Shown piece after piece: positions 19,733-27,830 of a DNA stretch of 64,000 nt; the stretch's first letter is position 1, and the number at the start of each line of letters is the position of its first letter. Below the pieces are notes generated by a model that was not told the origin of the DNA, did no database searches, and saw only the letters and a program-made list of their open reading frames with translations. A program made the position numbers and the translations under genes. Origin of the DNA: Trueperella pecoris (GTDB lineage Bacteria > Actinomycetota > Actinomycetes > Actinomycetales > Actinomycetaceae); contig NZ_CP053291.1 of NCBI RefSeq assembly GCF_014926385.1, positions 1,798,001 to 1,862,000 of the forward strand. The letters are read 5' to 3'.

Positions 19733-20064
19733 TACCAGCCGCCCCTCGTGCCGCGGGAGTCGCCACCCCAGCGCCGCCCCATCTTCGCCCGCTCCGGCCC
19801 CAGGTAAAACACGGCCGCGATCAGCAGGCCGAGCGTGACCAGGCCCGAGAGAGGGAAGGCGAAGCCCAGCACGCGGATGGTGAAAAAGGCCAACCCACCC
19901 AGCCCGAGCACGGCGAGCCAGAAGTTCTTCGGCTTGTCCGCGAGAGCGAATTGGCGCTCGGGGCGAAGCAGAGCATCGAGGAACGCCCACACGAACACGC
20001 CCGTCAGCGCCAGCGGAAGCACGGTGTACAGCACAAACGCGATGAGGTAATTTACCTGTCCCAT
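19732..20064 (-). CDS. DUF2516 family small membrane protein
   Basis: 110-residue protein with an N-terminal hydrophobic span (about 5-30), an amphipathic stretch ending DKPKNFW, then one or two further spans (about 47-87) and a basic, glycine-rich tail. This is the actinobacterial DUF2516 layout; no function is known. Start and stop both overlap neighbours by one base (TAATG at 20062-20066 and at 19730-19734), so it is translated in lockstep with ygfZ and dtd. Confidence 0.78.
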   Translation of the reverse strand: MGQVNYLIAFVLYTVLPLALTGVFVWAFLDALLRPERQFALADKPKNFWLAVLGLGGLAFFTIRVLGFAFPLSGLVTLGLLIAAVFYLGPERAKMGRRWGGDSRGTRGGW

Positions 20065-21254
20065 TACGCTCCCAGCGTCCGATGTCCCACACCGCGCATG
20101 CCCGCTCCTGGGCGTTGCGCCGGCGACGCCGAGGACTTGCCCTCGCGCGAGACGATCTCCACTTGGGCGGCAATAAAACCGCCGACGCTCAGTTGCGCGT
20201 CGAGCGCCGTGTTGCGTTTGAGGAGGGCGAGAGCCACCGGGCCCTCCTCGTAATCGCGGGCGACAGAGGTCAGAACGCCGACAGTCTTCTCCCCCAGCTT
20301 GACCTCCGAGCCCGCCGCCGGCAGGTCACCCTCGGGTCCTTCCAGGTAGAGGTAGGTCAGGCGGCGAGGCGGCTTTCCCAAGTTCACGAGCTTGGCCACG
20401 GTCTCCTGGCCACGGTAACAGCCCTTCTCGAGGTGGACGGCGGTACGCAACCAGTCGAGTTCGTGCGGCAGGGCGCGGGCGACGATCTCGTTGTTCGGGC
20501 GCGGGCGCCAATCAGCCACGCGCTGAGCCTCCCAGGCCTGCAGGCCGGCAGGCGAATAGCCCGCCGCCATGAACGCCTCCACAACCGGTGCGCCTGGTTT
20601 GACCAGCACCAGCACTCGGCGCGAGGCCCGGGCGGAATGCTCGGAATCGGCTACGCCGTAGTGCGCGCCGCCGGGAAGCGTGCGCGGCCACGGATCCTCC
20701 CACACCAACTCCGCAAGCGCGGCCACCTCAGCCGGAAGGAAGTCCGCCGGCGGGTCACCGGCCGGCGCTGTGGCCACACTGCTTTCCGTGCCCTCGGCTG
20801 CCTCGCCGCCGTCGGCATCGCCGCCGCTGGTCTTTTCCTCGGAACGAGGAATCACCACCCCAACGACGTCGTACTCGGGCCGACCGATCTCCACCCGCAT
20901 GCGGAAGACCATCGACTCGAGGAATGCCGCAAACGGCTCCGCCTGGCCGCGATCCATGAGGAACCACGTCCGTTCGCCGTCGTCGACGACCCCCGCGGCC
21001 GCCTGAATGTGACCATTCGGGTCGAGGAGAAGCATTTCCGAAGACTCCCCCGGGGCAAGGTTCGTGAAGTCGCGGGTCGTGAGGTTGTGCAGCCAAGTCA
21101 GACGATCCTGACCCGAGACCACAACCACCTCCACGAAACTCAGATCCGTGAACGCTTTCCCGGCCACAAGCCGACTTTGCTCAGCGAACGGGTTGCCATA
21201 GTGAGCCGGGACGCCGCACGCATCGAGCACGGCGCCAGGAAGGGAGGAATTCAC
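20064..21254 (-). CDS. ygfZ: YgfZ/GcvT-like folate-binding protein
   Basis: 396-residue tetrahydrofolate-binding protein that in other bacteria supports iron-sulfur cluster repair or assembly. The diagnostic KGCYRGQE is at about 277-284, with the conserved cysteine in place. The preceding domain resembles aminomethyltransferase (SGQDRLTWLHNLTTRDF). A Gly/Glu/Ala-rich stretch of about 35 residues (near 138-172) is inserted between domain halves. I chose GTG 21254 because it forms a one-base overlap (TAGTG) with the small upstream gene; the ATG at 21296 lies within that gene. Confidence 0.9.
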   Translation of the reverse strand: MNSSLPGAVLDACGVPAHYGNPFAEQSRLVAGKAFTDLSFVEVVVVSGQDRLTWLHNLTTRDFTNLAPGESSEMLLLDPNGHIQAAAGVVDDGERTWFLMDRGQAEPFAAFLESMVFRMRVEIGRPEYDVVGVVIPRSEEKTSGGDADGGEAAEGTESSVATAPAGDPPADFLPAEVAALAELVWEDPWPRTLPGGAHYGVADSEHSARASRRVLVLVKPGAPVVEAFMAAGYSPAGLQAWEAQRVADWRPRPNNEIVARALPHELDWLRTAVHLEKGCYRGQETVAKLVNLGKPPRRLTYLYLEGPEGDLPAAGSEVKLGEKTVGVLTSVARDYEEGPVALALLKRNTALDAQLSVGGFIAAQVEIVSREGKSSASPAQRPGAGMRGVGHRTLGA

Positions 21255-21478
21255 TAGTCTTCGGACTCCTGCCCCGTAAAGTAGCCGACGCCCCAATGGG
21301 TCGCCGCCTCGTTCTCGGCCGCCCTCAGGCGATCGAGCTCTTCCTTCTGAATCTCGGAGCGCTCACATTCCCGAGCAGCCTTCTCCTCCTCGACGGCGTC
21401 CGCCGCTTCAACGACGTCCTCCCGCTTCTCCGCGTCCTTATCGGCATAGAAATCCATGCCCCAGTGGTTCTCGCTCAC
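21254..21478 (-). CDS. Small acidic protein with paired HWG motifs
   Basis: 74 residues, function unknown. It has two similar ends: NHWGMDFYAD (4-13) and THWGVGYFTGQ (60-70). They are joined by a highly charged, probably helical linker rich in Glu, Ala and Arg. It starts at GTG behind GGGGAGG, and its TAG overlaps the ygfZ GTG. The good ribosome site, the overlap and the internal symmetry make it a real gene. The repeated His-Trp-Gly could be a metal, haem or protein-binding tag; that is speculation. Confidence 0.7.
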   Translation of the reverse strand: MSENHWGMDFYADKDAEKREDVVEAADAVEEEKAARECERSEIQKEELDRLRAAENEAATHWGVGYFTGQESED

Positions 21479-21528
21479 GATTCCTCCCCTTCGAGGTTTT
21501 CCTTCACGACGCCGTCTGCGCCGCTGTC

Positions 21529-22191
21529 TTAGTTGCTTTCGTTTCTTACATCGCTGGCCGCCGGGCCAGCGTCGTCCGACGATACGACGTTACCCTTGCC
21601 GGGTGCGTCAACCGAATCATCGAACTGCCGCGACAAGCGCCCAGCAAGGTATGTGCGCATCTCAAACCCAAATGCCTCCATGTCATAGGCGTAGAAGAAA
21701 TCAGATGCAACGTTTCCACCCATAAACTTGGCCGCCTGAAGATCTGCCGCGGAACCCGAACGCACAATCGTATCCGTCACCATCTGCAGGCGCGGACCAT
21801 TGATCAAGCCTACCCACAGCTGGGCGTTGCCCACCGGAGTCGCGACCGTCGCCTCAAGCTCATACGAGCCATCCTCACGACGAGGCGCATCGGGATTGAC
21901 CCGAAGGTAACCCGTCTGCGTCGACCACAAGACGTCCTTCGTCAAATGGTCATACGTCCACTGGCCAGGTGCCTCCTTATCCACCGCGCTGGCATGCTCG
22001 TTCGCCAACCAGATGCGGGAGATAAAGCGAAGATACGGGCCGGCGTCGACGGCGTCGATCGTCACCTCGTGAAGATAAGCGGCGGCCTCAATGTTGTCAT
22101 ACTCCATGACGCCACCACCGTGCCACGAATCAATCAGCCACCCCAGCGGGTAGTTCTCCGGGGCAAGATTTTCAGGAAGTCGGAATGTCAT
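21529..22191 (-). CDS. FABP/nitrobindin-like beta-barrel protein
   Basis: 220-residue protein of the nitrobindin/FABP-like family (DUF1794 type). Family features are the N-terminal GWLIDSWHGGGVMEYDN (17-33), the central NAQLWVGLINGPRLQM and a C-terminal strand YLAGRLSRQF. Haem-binding nitrobindins carry a His just before that last strand; here the equivalent position appears to be Tyr181, so haem binding is uncertain. It starts nine bases after the membrane-protein gene and lies 50 bases before the HWG gene. The last 30 residues are disordered and acidic. Confidence 0.75.
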   Translation of the reverse strand: MTFRLPENLAPENYPLGWLIDSWHGGGVMEYDNIEAAAYLHEVTIDAVDAGPYLRFISRIWLANEHASAVDKEAPGQWTYDHLTKDVLWSTQTGYLRVNPDAPRREDGSYELEATVATPVGNAQLWVGLINGPRLQMVTDTIVRSGSAADLQAAKFMGGNVASDFFYAYDMEAFGFEMRTYLAGRLSRQFDDSVDAPGKGNVVSSDDAGPAASDVRNESN

Positions 22192-22200
22192 GCCTCAACA

Positions 22201-23028
22201 TTAAAGGAGAACCACCGCGAAAATGTAGCCAATCACGCCCAGCGCGCAATGTGGAATCACGGCCTTCACCACGCCCTGCACCCAGGTCAGTGGTCGCTCG
22301 TAATTACGCAGGCTGCGGCGCAAGAATGCGTGGAAAATTCCCACAGACAGCCCAATGACGATCCCCACCCACATCGGGCCATTGAGTAAAAAGGCCGTCA
22401 CCCAGCCGACCACCGCCGCATTAAGAACGCCCAGAATATTGGCCCGATCAGAATCGAATCCGTGAATAATTGCAGCGACCGCGACCGTCGTCGCCGTCAC
22501 CAAGCCGACGAACGTGCCCGTGTCGGGAAGGAAGTGGTTCGGCCCCTGCCACACGCCGCCCGCATGAATCCACAACGAAGTGGCAACCATCAGCATCGCC
22601 CCGCCCGCCGACGCCGAAATGTGCTCGATCAGGTGAATGCGGCCATCGCGGCGGAACATCTCCCCCACGAATGAGGCCAGGATGCCACCCGTCGCCACGA
22701 TCATGGTGGTGGTGAGCGAGCCGAAATAGGCCGCCGGCAACGCGGCCGCCAAGGTTATCAGCATGACGACACGGGAGACGCCACGGTTCGTCAAGCCCAT
22801 CAAAACCGGCCACCCCGGGATCAACATGCCGGCAATGACCGCCACGGCAATCGTGGACGTGAGCGGCCCGAATGACACACCCAAAGCAAGAACGGCAGCA
22901 AAAAACGCGCCGATCGAAGACCAAATCAAAGGCGGGCGCATATCATTCGACGGCCGCGCCGGATTCTCCCGATCGAAGACCTGATCAAGGAGGGACTGGT
23001 GTGCAGACTCAGTCGTGGAGGAAGTCAT
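22201..23028 (-). CDS. Conserved integral membrane protein, unknown function
   Basis: About 275 residues with a 40-residue soluble N-terminus and seven to eight hydrophobic spans. The segment GMLIPGWPVLMGLTNRG between early spans and a C-terminal VKAVIPHCALGVIGYIFAVV are the most distinctive parts. I do not recognise a transporter or enzyme signature. ATG 23028 is chosen because residues upstream look non-coding, but no good ribosome site is visible, so a leaderless message is possible. It is the first gene of the minus-strand run that ends with dtd. Confidence 0.65.
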   Translation of the reverse strand: MTSSTTESAHQSLLDQVFDRENPARPSNDMRPPLIWSSIGAFFAAVLALGVSFGPLTSTIAVAVIAGMLIPGWPVLMGLTNRGVSRVVMLITLAAALPAAYFGSLTTTMIVATGGILASFVGEMFRRDGRIHLIEHISASAGGAMLMVATSLWIHAGGVWQGPNHFLPDTGTFVGLVTATTVAVAAIIHGFDSDRANILGVLNAAVVGWVTAFLLNGPMWVGIVIGLSVGIFHAFLRRSLRNYERPLTWVQGVVKAVIPHCALGVIGYIFAVVLL

Positions 23029-23202
23029 AACCGTAAGTCTAACTCCCCCAGACTCCGGTATTAGGACTTTACCTCGCAAAGGCCCACCTTGTGGCCAATT
23101 TAAAACAACTTAGGAAGACGTGCGCCCGAGCCTCATCACGTCGGAAAGCGTGCACCTGCCGGGTAGTGACAAGCCAGCGATCCTCGGTTAGGCTTTAACC
23201 AA

Positions 23203-23321
23203 GACACCGGATCGCGAAAGCCCCGGGCTCCAAATATTTGCCGCTACGAGCGGCCTTCGCGCCGACAGGCGCTCTCGGGTTCGGTGTCCTAAGCGTTGGG
23301 CCGCACCTTCTCGTGCGGCCC
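23203..23321 (+). other. Candidate structured RNA with terminator, in a gene-free stretch
   Basis: The 366 bases from 23029 to 23394 hold no gene. Within them GACACCG (23203-23209) pairs with CGGTGTC (23282-23288). The enclosed sequence offers stems CGCGAA/TTCGCG (23213-23218 with 23256-23261), GCCGCT-ACG-AGCGGC (23240-23254) and a competing GCGCC-GACA-GGCGC. A GC hairpin GGGCCGCAC/GTGCGGCCC (23298-23321) and a pyrimidine-rich tail TTCCCTTT follow, as expected for a plus-strand RNA with terminator. On the minus strand the last hairpin could also end the symporter message. No known RNA family was recognised. Confidence 0.35.
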
Positions 23322-23394
23322 TTCCCTTTGCCTGGGGGCGGTTCCGGGGTCGGGCCTGGCCGGGGTCCGAGCCCGCCAGCCGTGCCCGCCAGCC

Positions 23395-24921
23395 CTACGC
23401 CCGCCGAGCCGAGTTGACGGCGCCGGCCCACACGTCGCCGTCGAGGGCGCCGGGCAGGTCGGCGCGGGCCGGGACGAACACGGGCTCGGTGACGCGGCGG
23501 GGAGTACCGGCGTCGTCGACTTCAATAAAGCCGTCGCGCACGATGTCGGATTTTTGCCGCTCGTAGTCACGCAACGCGGCCACCACCCAGCCCGACAGCG
23601 AAATCACGCCGACCAGATTCAGCACCGTGACCACGAACATCGCCACGTCCATCAGCGCCCACACAAACGTCAACGCAAGGATCGCGCCGACGAAAGAAAA
23701 CGTCACAATCGCAACCTTCGCCGCCATGTGAACCGGACGCGAGGCCCGCAAGAACACGAGGTTTGCCTCGCCGTAGGCGTATGCACCGAGGATGGATGAG
23801 AAACCGAAGAAGAAAATCATGATCGCCACGGGCCAGCCCATCCAGCCGCCCATGGTCTGGGTGATGGCGGTGGTGGTCAGATGCCCGGCGTCATCGGGGG
23901 TGGCCTTCGCAAGGTCCAACACGCCAGAGGTCATGATGACGAATCCGGTAGCCGTGCAAATCACCATCGTGTCAACAAAAACACCGAAAGACTGGATGAG
24001 CCCCTGCTGAACGGGATGGGCCACCGTCGCGGTAGCTGCCGCATTCGGGTTGGTGCCCATGCCTGCCTCATTCGAAAACAAGCCCCGGCGTAAACCGTTA
24101 ATCAACGCCGCAAGCAAGCCGCCCGCAGTGCCCGCGAGCGCCTCGCGCAACCCGAAGGCCGAATAGAACACGTCGGAGAAGAACGCCGGCACGTGCCCGA
24201 TATTGACCGCGACCACGATGAAGGCCACCACAAGGTAGGCGATAGCCATGGCCGGGGAAATGATCTCCGTCGCGCGAGCGACGCCACGAACGCCACCGAA
24301 GACGACCAAAGCGGTCAGGACCGCGACGACTAGGCCCGTCACCCAACCGGGGACGCCCTGGGAGGCGTTGAGCACGCCCGCGATCGTGTTCGACTGCACC
24401 ATCGGCATCGCCACGAACATCGAAAACACCATCGCCACCGCGAAACTCACGGCAAGCGGCCGCGAGCGCAGCCCGCGCAGCACGTAATTCGCCGGGCCGC
24501 CGCGGAAGGTGCCATCGTGGTGGGCAGACTTGAAGATCTGGGCGAGCGTGGCCTCCGCAAACGCTGTGGCCATGCCAAAAATAGCCACGAGCCACATCCA
24601 GAAAAGCGCGCCAGGGCCTCCCAGAATGAGCGCCAGTGCCACACCCGTGATGTTGCCGATTCCGATGCGAGTCGCCATCCCCATGGCAAACGCCTGGAAC
24701 GACGAAATACCGCCCTGGGATCCCTGGCGTGACTTCCCCACGTAGCGCACCATCTCACCGAAATGGCGAATCTGCAGGCCACGAGTTCGAAACGTCAGGA
24801 AGATGCCAGTACCCACGAGCATCGCAATCATGACCCACGTGTAAAGCCAATCGTTGACAGCCGAGAGAACACCCGTGGCCGGACCCATCATCTGATCGAG
24901 CCATTCTTGCAACGCCTGCAT
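23395..24921 (-). CDS. Alanine/glycine:cation symporter (AGCS family)
   Basis: 508-residue Na+- or H+-coupled importer of alanine or glycine with about ten to eleven membrane spans. Family-typical segments are GGPGALFWMWLVAIFGMATAF, the FRGGPANYV loop and the NEAGMGTNPNAAATA signature. The C-terminal tail (about 60 residues) is hydrophilic. ATG 24921 follows GAAGGAG; an upstream in-frame reading of 48 residues is repetitive non-coding sequence. It is monocistronic. Confidence 0.9.
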   Translation of the reverse strand: MQALQEWLDQMMGPATGVLSAVNDWLYTWVMIAMLVGTGIFLTFRTRGLQIRHFGEMVRYVGKSRQGSQGGISSFQAFAMGMATRIGIGNITGVALALILGGPGALFWMWLVAIFGMATAFAEATLAQIFKSAHHDGTFRGGPANYVLRGLRSRPLAVSFAVAMVFSMFVAMPMVQSNTIAGVLNASQGVPGWVTGLVVAVLTALVVFGGVRGVARATEIISPAMAIAYLVVAFIVVAVNIGHVPAFFSDVFYSAFGLREALAGTAGGLLAALINGLRRGLFSNEAGMGTNPNAAATATVAHPVQQGLIQSFGVFVDTMVICTATGFVIMTSGVLDLAKATPDDAGHLTTTAITQTMGGWMGWPVAIMIFFFGFSSILGAYAYGEANLVFLRASRPVHMAAKVAIVTFSFVGAILALTFVWALMDVAMFVVTVLNLVGVISLSGWVVAALRDYERQKSDIVRDGFIEVDDAGTPRRVTEPVFVPARADLPGALDGDVWAGAVNSARRA

Positions 24922-25260
24922 ATCTTTCTCCTTCGTCAACAACGCGGCCGTCTTCGGGCCAAGGCAGCCCCGCGACGCCGAGCCAACGACGCCGAAACGC
25001 AGTCCCACGACGCCGAAGCGTCGTCTCTCAGAAGCCGAGCCGAACGGGCCGTCAGCGAGCGGCACGAGGTGAGCGACGGCGTCGTGAACCGCCTCAAGCT
25101 TCCCATAAGGTCCTAGGTTTGTGCCGTGACGGCCACTTTATGAGCGCCGAACCCTGAAAATCAAAGCCGCACGCCCGCCAAACCTTGGAAAAGAGATTCT
25201 TCCTCACGTAGTCTTGCGACTGGTAGGTATTCACCAATTATTTGCGGAGGCTAATGCCCC
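24922..25260. other. Gene-free stretch between divergent symporter and DUF47-PiT genes
   Basis: 339 bases containing both promoters, which I cannot place. It carries degenerate repeats around ACGACGCCGAA (24986 and 25007, with a variant near 24973) and an exact copy of the dispersed 17-base word (25073-25089). No glycine riboswitch core was seen upstream of the symporter. Confidence 0.5.
25073..25089 (-). repeat. Copy 2 of the dispersed 17-base word (intergenic)
   Basis: Exact GTTCACGACGCCGTCGC on the minus strand, between divergent genes and outside any supported coding region. Confidence 0.8.
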
Positions 25261-25890
25261 ATGGCTGGATTCTTTGGCCGGTTCAACGGTCAACACGCAG
25301 TTCAAGGTCTACTCAACGAGCAGGCTACCCACCTCGTTAGGTCAGCCAAGGTGCTGGCGGACATGGTGAGTGCGGACTCGGCAGCACGCGCCGACCTCAA
25401 CGTCAAACTCCATGACATCGAAAACCAGGCCGACACAGCATCGCACATGGTGCTCAAGGAAGTCGGCACGCGGTTCATCCTCCCCTACGATCGCGGCGAC
25501 CTCATCCAGCTCACCGGGCAGATCGACACTTGCGTGGACATGATCGACGAAGCCGGCAACAACCTCGTGCTTTACCGCATTGGCGAAGTTCCTTCGCGTC
25601 TTTTTGAAATGACCGACATCATCATCCAGTGTGCGGAGCACGCCGTGACCGCCATCGGCAAGCTGAAGAAGATTGAGCCTTCCATCCGCACCGAGTGGCT
25701 CGAGATCAACAACCTCGAAAACCGTGCTGACCAGATCTACCGCGAACTCATTATCGATTTGTTCGCCTCCGAGCGCTCCGGGAAGGATATCCTAGCCCGC
25801 AAGATCACACTCGATTCCTACGAGGCCGCCGTGGACTCCTTCGAAACCCTCGCCAGCGGCATCGAGTTGCTCACGCTCAAGGAGTCCTAA
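25261..25890 (+). CDS. DUF47 (PhoU-like) accessory protein of the phosphate transporter
   Basis: 209-residue all-helical cytoplasmic protein of the PhoU-like DUF47 family. It shows the HDIENQADTASHMV segment and the matching ENRADQIYRELI repeat, which supply metal-binding acidic clusters. It is encoded three bases before the PiT gene, the standard arrangement in which it modulates the transporter. GGAGG lies eleven bases before ATG 25261, rather far, but no better start exists. Confidence 0.88.
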   Translation: MAGFFGRFNGQHAVQGLLNEQATHLVRSAKVLADMVSADSAARADLNVKLHDIENQADTASHMVLKEVGTRFILPYDRGDLIQLTGQIDTCVDMIDEAGNNLVLYRIGEVPSRLFEMTDIIIQCAEHAVTAIGKLKKIEPSIRTEWLEINNLENRADQIYRELIIDLFASERSGKDILARKITLDSYEAAVDSFETLASGIELLTLKES

Positions 25891-25893
25891 GCC

Positions 25894-26898
25894 TTGGATC
25901 CTATTCTTGCGCTAGTGATTCTGGTGGTCGCGATTTCGCTGGCCTTCGACTACACGAACGGTTTTCACGACGCCGCCAACGCCATCGCAACCTCCGTTGC
26001 CACCCGGGCACTGACCCCGAAGGTTGCGCTGCTTATGGCGGCGTGCATGAATTTTGTGGGGGCGCTGCTGGGAACCGGCGTCGCTGAAACAATTGGTTCT
26101 GGAATTGTGGAGGTTTCGCCATCGGACGGGGTCTCCGGGCTCCTCGTCGTCATTGCGGGCCTCATCGGTGCGGTGACCTGGAATCTTGTGACTTGGTGGC
26201 TCGGCCTTCCCTCGTCGAGTTCGCATGCCCTGATCGGTGGCCTTGCGGGTGCAGGGCTCGTTGCCTCTTTCTCCGTCCATTGGGCGGTCATTGGCACGAA
26301 GGTCATCATCCCCATGTTCCTCTCGCCGTTCGTTGGTTTCGCGTTGGCTTTCCTTACCATGTCGATCATCCGCCGGCTATTCCAGCATGCGGCTCATAAA
26401 TCAACGATGAAGAAATTCCGTGTGGCACAGACGATTTCGGCGGCGGCAATTGCACTCGGCCATGGTCTACAAGATGCCCAAAAGACGATGGGTGTCATTG
26501 TCATCGCGCTCATCGCCGGCGGTTATCACCAGGGCACGACGATCCCGTTGTGGGTCAAGCTGGCTGCGGCGGGGGCCATCTCGCTGGGCACGTACTCGGG
26601 TGGTTGGCGCATCATGAAGACCCTCGGCACGAAGATCGCGGATCTCAACCCGGCCCAGGGCTTCGCCGCCGAGACGGTCGCCGCCTCGGTTCTGTACACG
26701 ACCGCTTTCATCTGGCACGCACCGATCTCGACGACCCACACCATCACCTCCTCGGTCATGGGCGTCGGTGCGACCACCCGGCGTTCCGCGGTGAGGTGGT
26801 CCACGGCTGGCAACATCGTGGGAGCGTGGTTCATTACGTTCCCGGCGGCCGGACTCGTTGCGGCGGCCTTCAGCCTGCTACTTCACCTTTTTGTGTAG
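25894..26898 (+). CDS. pit: Low-affinity inorganic phosphate transporter (PiT family)
   Basis: 334-residue metal-phosphate:H+ symporter. The duplicated PiT signature is present as DYTNGFHDAANAIATSV near the N-terminus and as GHGLQDAQKTMGV in the second half. SSSSHALIGGL and ISTTHTITSSVMGVG are the paired re-entrant motifs. It starts at TTG, with GGAG in the last codons of the DUF47 gene. A high-affinity Pst system lies just beyond, so the region can meet both phosphate-rich and phosphate-poor conditions. Confidence 0.93.
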   Translation: MDPILALVILVVAISLAFDYTNGFHDAANAIATSVATRALTPKVALLMAACMNFVGALLGTGVAETIGSGIVEVSPSDGVSGLLVVIAGLIGAVTWNLVTWWLGLPSSSSHALIGGLAGAGLVASFSVHWAVIGTKVIIPMFLSPFVGFALAFLTMSIIRRLFQHAAHKSTMKKFRVAQTISAAAIALGHGLQDAQKTMGVIVIALIAGGYHQGTTIPLWVKLAAAGAISLGTYSGGWRIMKTLGTKIADLNPAQGFAAETVAASVLYTTAFIWHAPISTTHTITSSVMGVGATTRRSAVRWSTAGNIVGAWFITFPAAGLVAAAFSLLLHLFV

Positions 26899-26902
26899 CG
26901 TG

Positions 26903-26940
26903 AAGATGAGGGTGGCACCCGCGGGTGCCACCCTCATCTT
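26903..26940. terminator. Bidirectional terminator between pit and pstB
   Basis: A perfect 38-bp palindrome whose half is AAGATGAGGGTGGCACCCG. It sits four bases after the pit stop and 86 bases beyond the pstB stop of the convergent operon. The flanking A and T runs serve both directions. Confidence 0.85.
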
Positions 26941-27026
26941 GTGTGGCTAGGGCTCAGCGCCCTAGATGCGGACGCCGGCCGACGCCCGCCGGTGCGCGGT
27001 CGGCGCCGTCGGCAAGAAGCCGCGCG

Positions 27027-27806
27027 TCATCCGAAACGGCCAGACACGTAGTCCTCGGTCTCCTTGTGGGTGGGGTTGGAGAAGATCTTCTCCGTGTCGT
27101 CGAACTCGACGAGGTGGCCGGGCTTGCCCGTTCCCTCGATGTTGAAGAAGCCGGTCTTTTGCGAAACGCGGGCCGCCTGCTGCATGTTGTGCGTGACGAT
27201 CACGATCGTGTAGTCCTTCTGCAATTCTTGCATGAGGTCTTCGATGGCGAGGGTGGAGATGGGGTCGAGTGCCGAGCACGGCTCATCCATGAGGAGCACT
27301 TGGGGCTTGACGGCGATTGCGCGCGCGATGCACAGGCGCTGCTGCTGCCCGCCGGAAAGTGAGGAGCCCGGGCGGCCCAGACGGTCTTTAACCTCTTCCC
27401 ACAGGTTGGCACCGCGCAAGGATTCTTCGACAATCTGCTCGCCGACGTCCTTGGGTAGCTTCTTGTTGTTGAGGCGCATGCCGGCCAGCACGTTGTCTGC
27501 GATGGACATGGTCGGGAACGGGTTTGCGCGCTGGAACACCATGCCCACGTGCTGGCGCACCTGCACTGGGTCTACTCCGCCTGCGTAAATGTTCTCACCA
27601 TCGATCTGCACGAGGCCCTCGACGTGCGCGCCCTGAATCACCTCGTGCATGCGGTTGAGCGACCGCAGGAAGGTGGATTTGCCACAACCCGAGGGGCCGA
27701 TAAGCGCGGTGATGGACCGCGACTCGATATCCACGTTCACATTTTCGACGGCGAGGAAGTCACCGTAGAAAATGTTGAGGTCGCGAACCTTGATGCCTTC
27801 AGTCAT
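27027..27806 (-). CDS. pstB: Phosphate ABC transporter ATP-binding protein PstB
   Basis: 259-residue ABC ATPase with Walker [11 protein letters not shown]-loop FQRANPFP, signature LSGGQQQRL and Walker [14 protein letters not shown]. The [10 protein letters not shown]-like segment is diagnostic of PstB. It is the last gene of pstS-pstC-pstA-pstB and energises phosphate import. No phoU gene follows it here, which is unusual for enteric operons but common in actinobacteria. Confidence 0.96.
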   Translation of the reverse strand: MTEGIKVRDLNIFYGDFLAVENVNVDIESRSITALIGPSGCGKSTFLRSLNRMHEVIQGAHVEGLVQIDGENIYAGGVDPVQVRQHVGMVFQRANPFPTMSIADNVLAGMRLNNKKLPKDVGEQIVEESLRGANLWEEVKDRLGRPGSSLSGGQQQRLCIARAIAVKPQVLLMDEPCSALDPISTLAIEDLMQELQKDYTIVIVTHNMQQAARVSQKTGFFNIEGTGKPGHLVEFDDTEKIFSNPTHKETEDYVSGRFG

Positions 27807-27830
27807 GAAGTTTCCTTTCTCGGCCGCCGG

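Noticed and set aside
19733-20173. N-terminal extension of dtd by about 147 residues
   Set aside because: Arg/Ala-rich shadow of DUF2516 and ygfZ in another frame; the known family start is at 19732.
24922-25260. Glycine riboswitch upstream of the AGCS symporter
   Set aside because: The conserved glycine-aptamer core is not visible on the minus strand.
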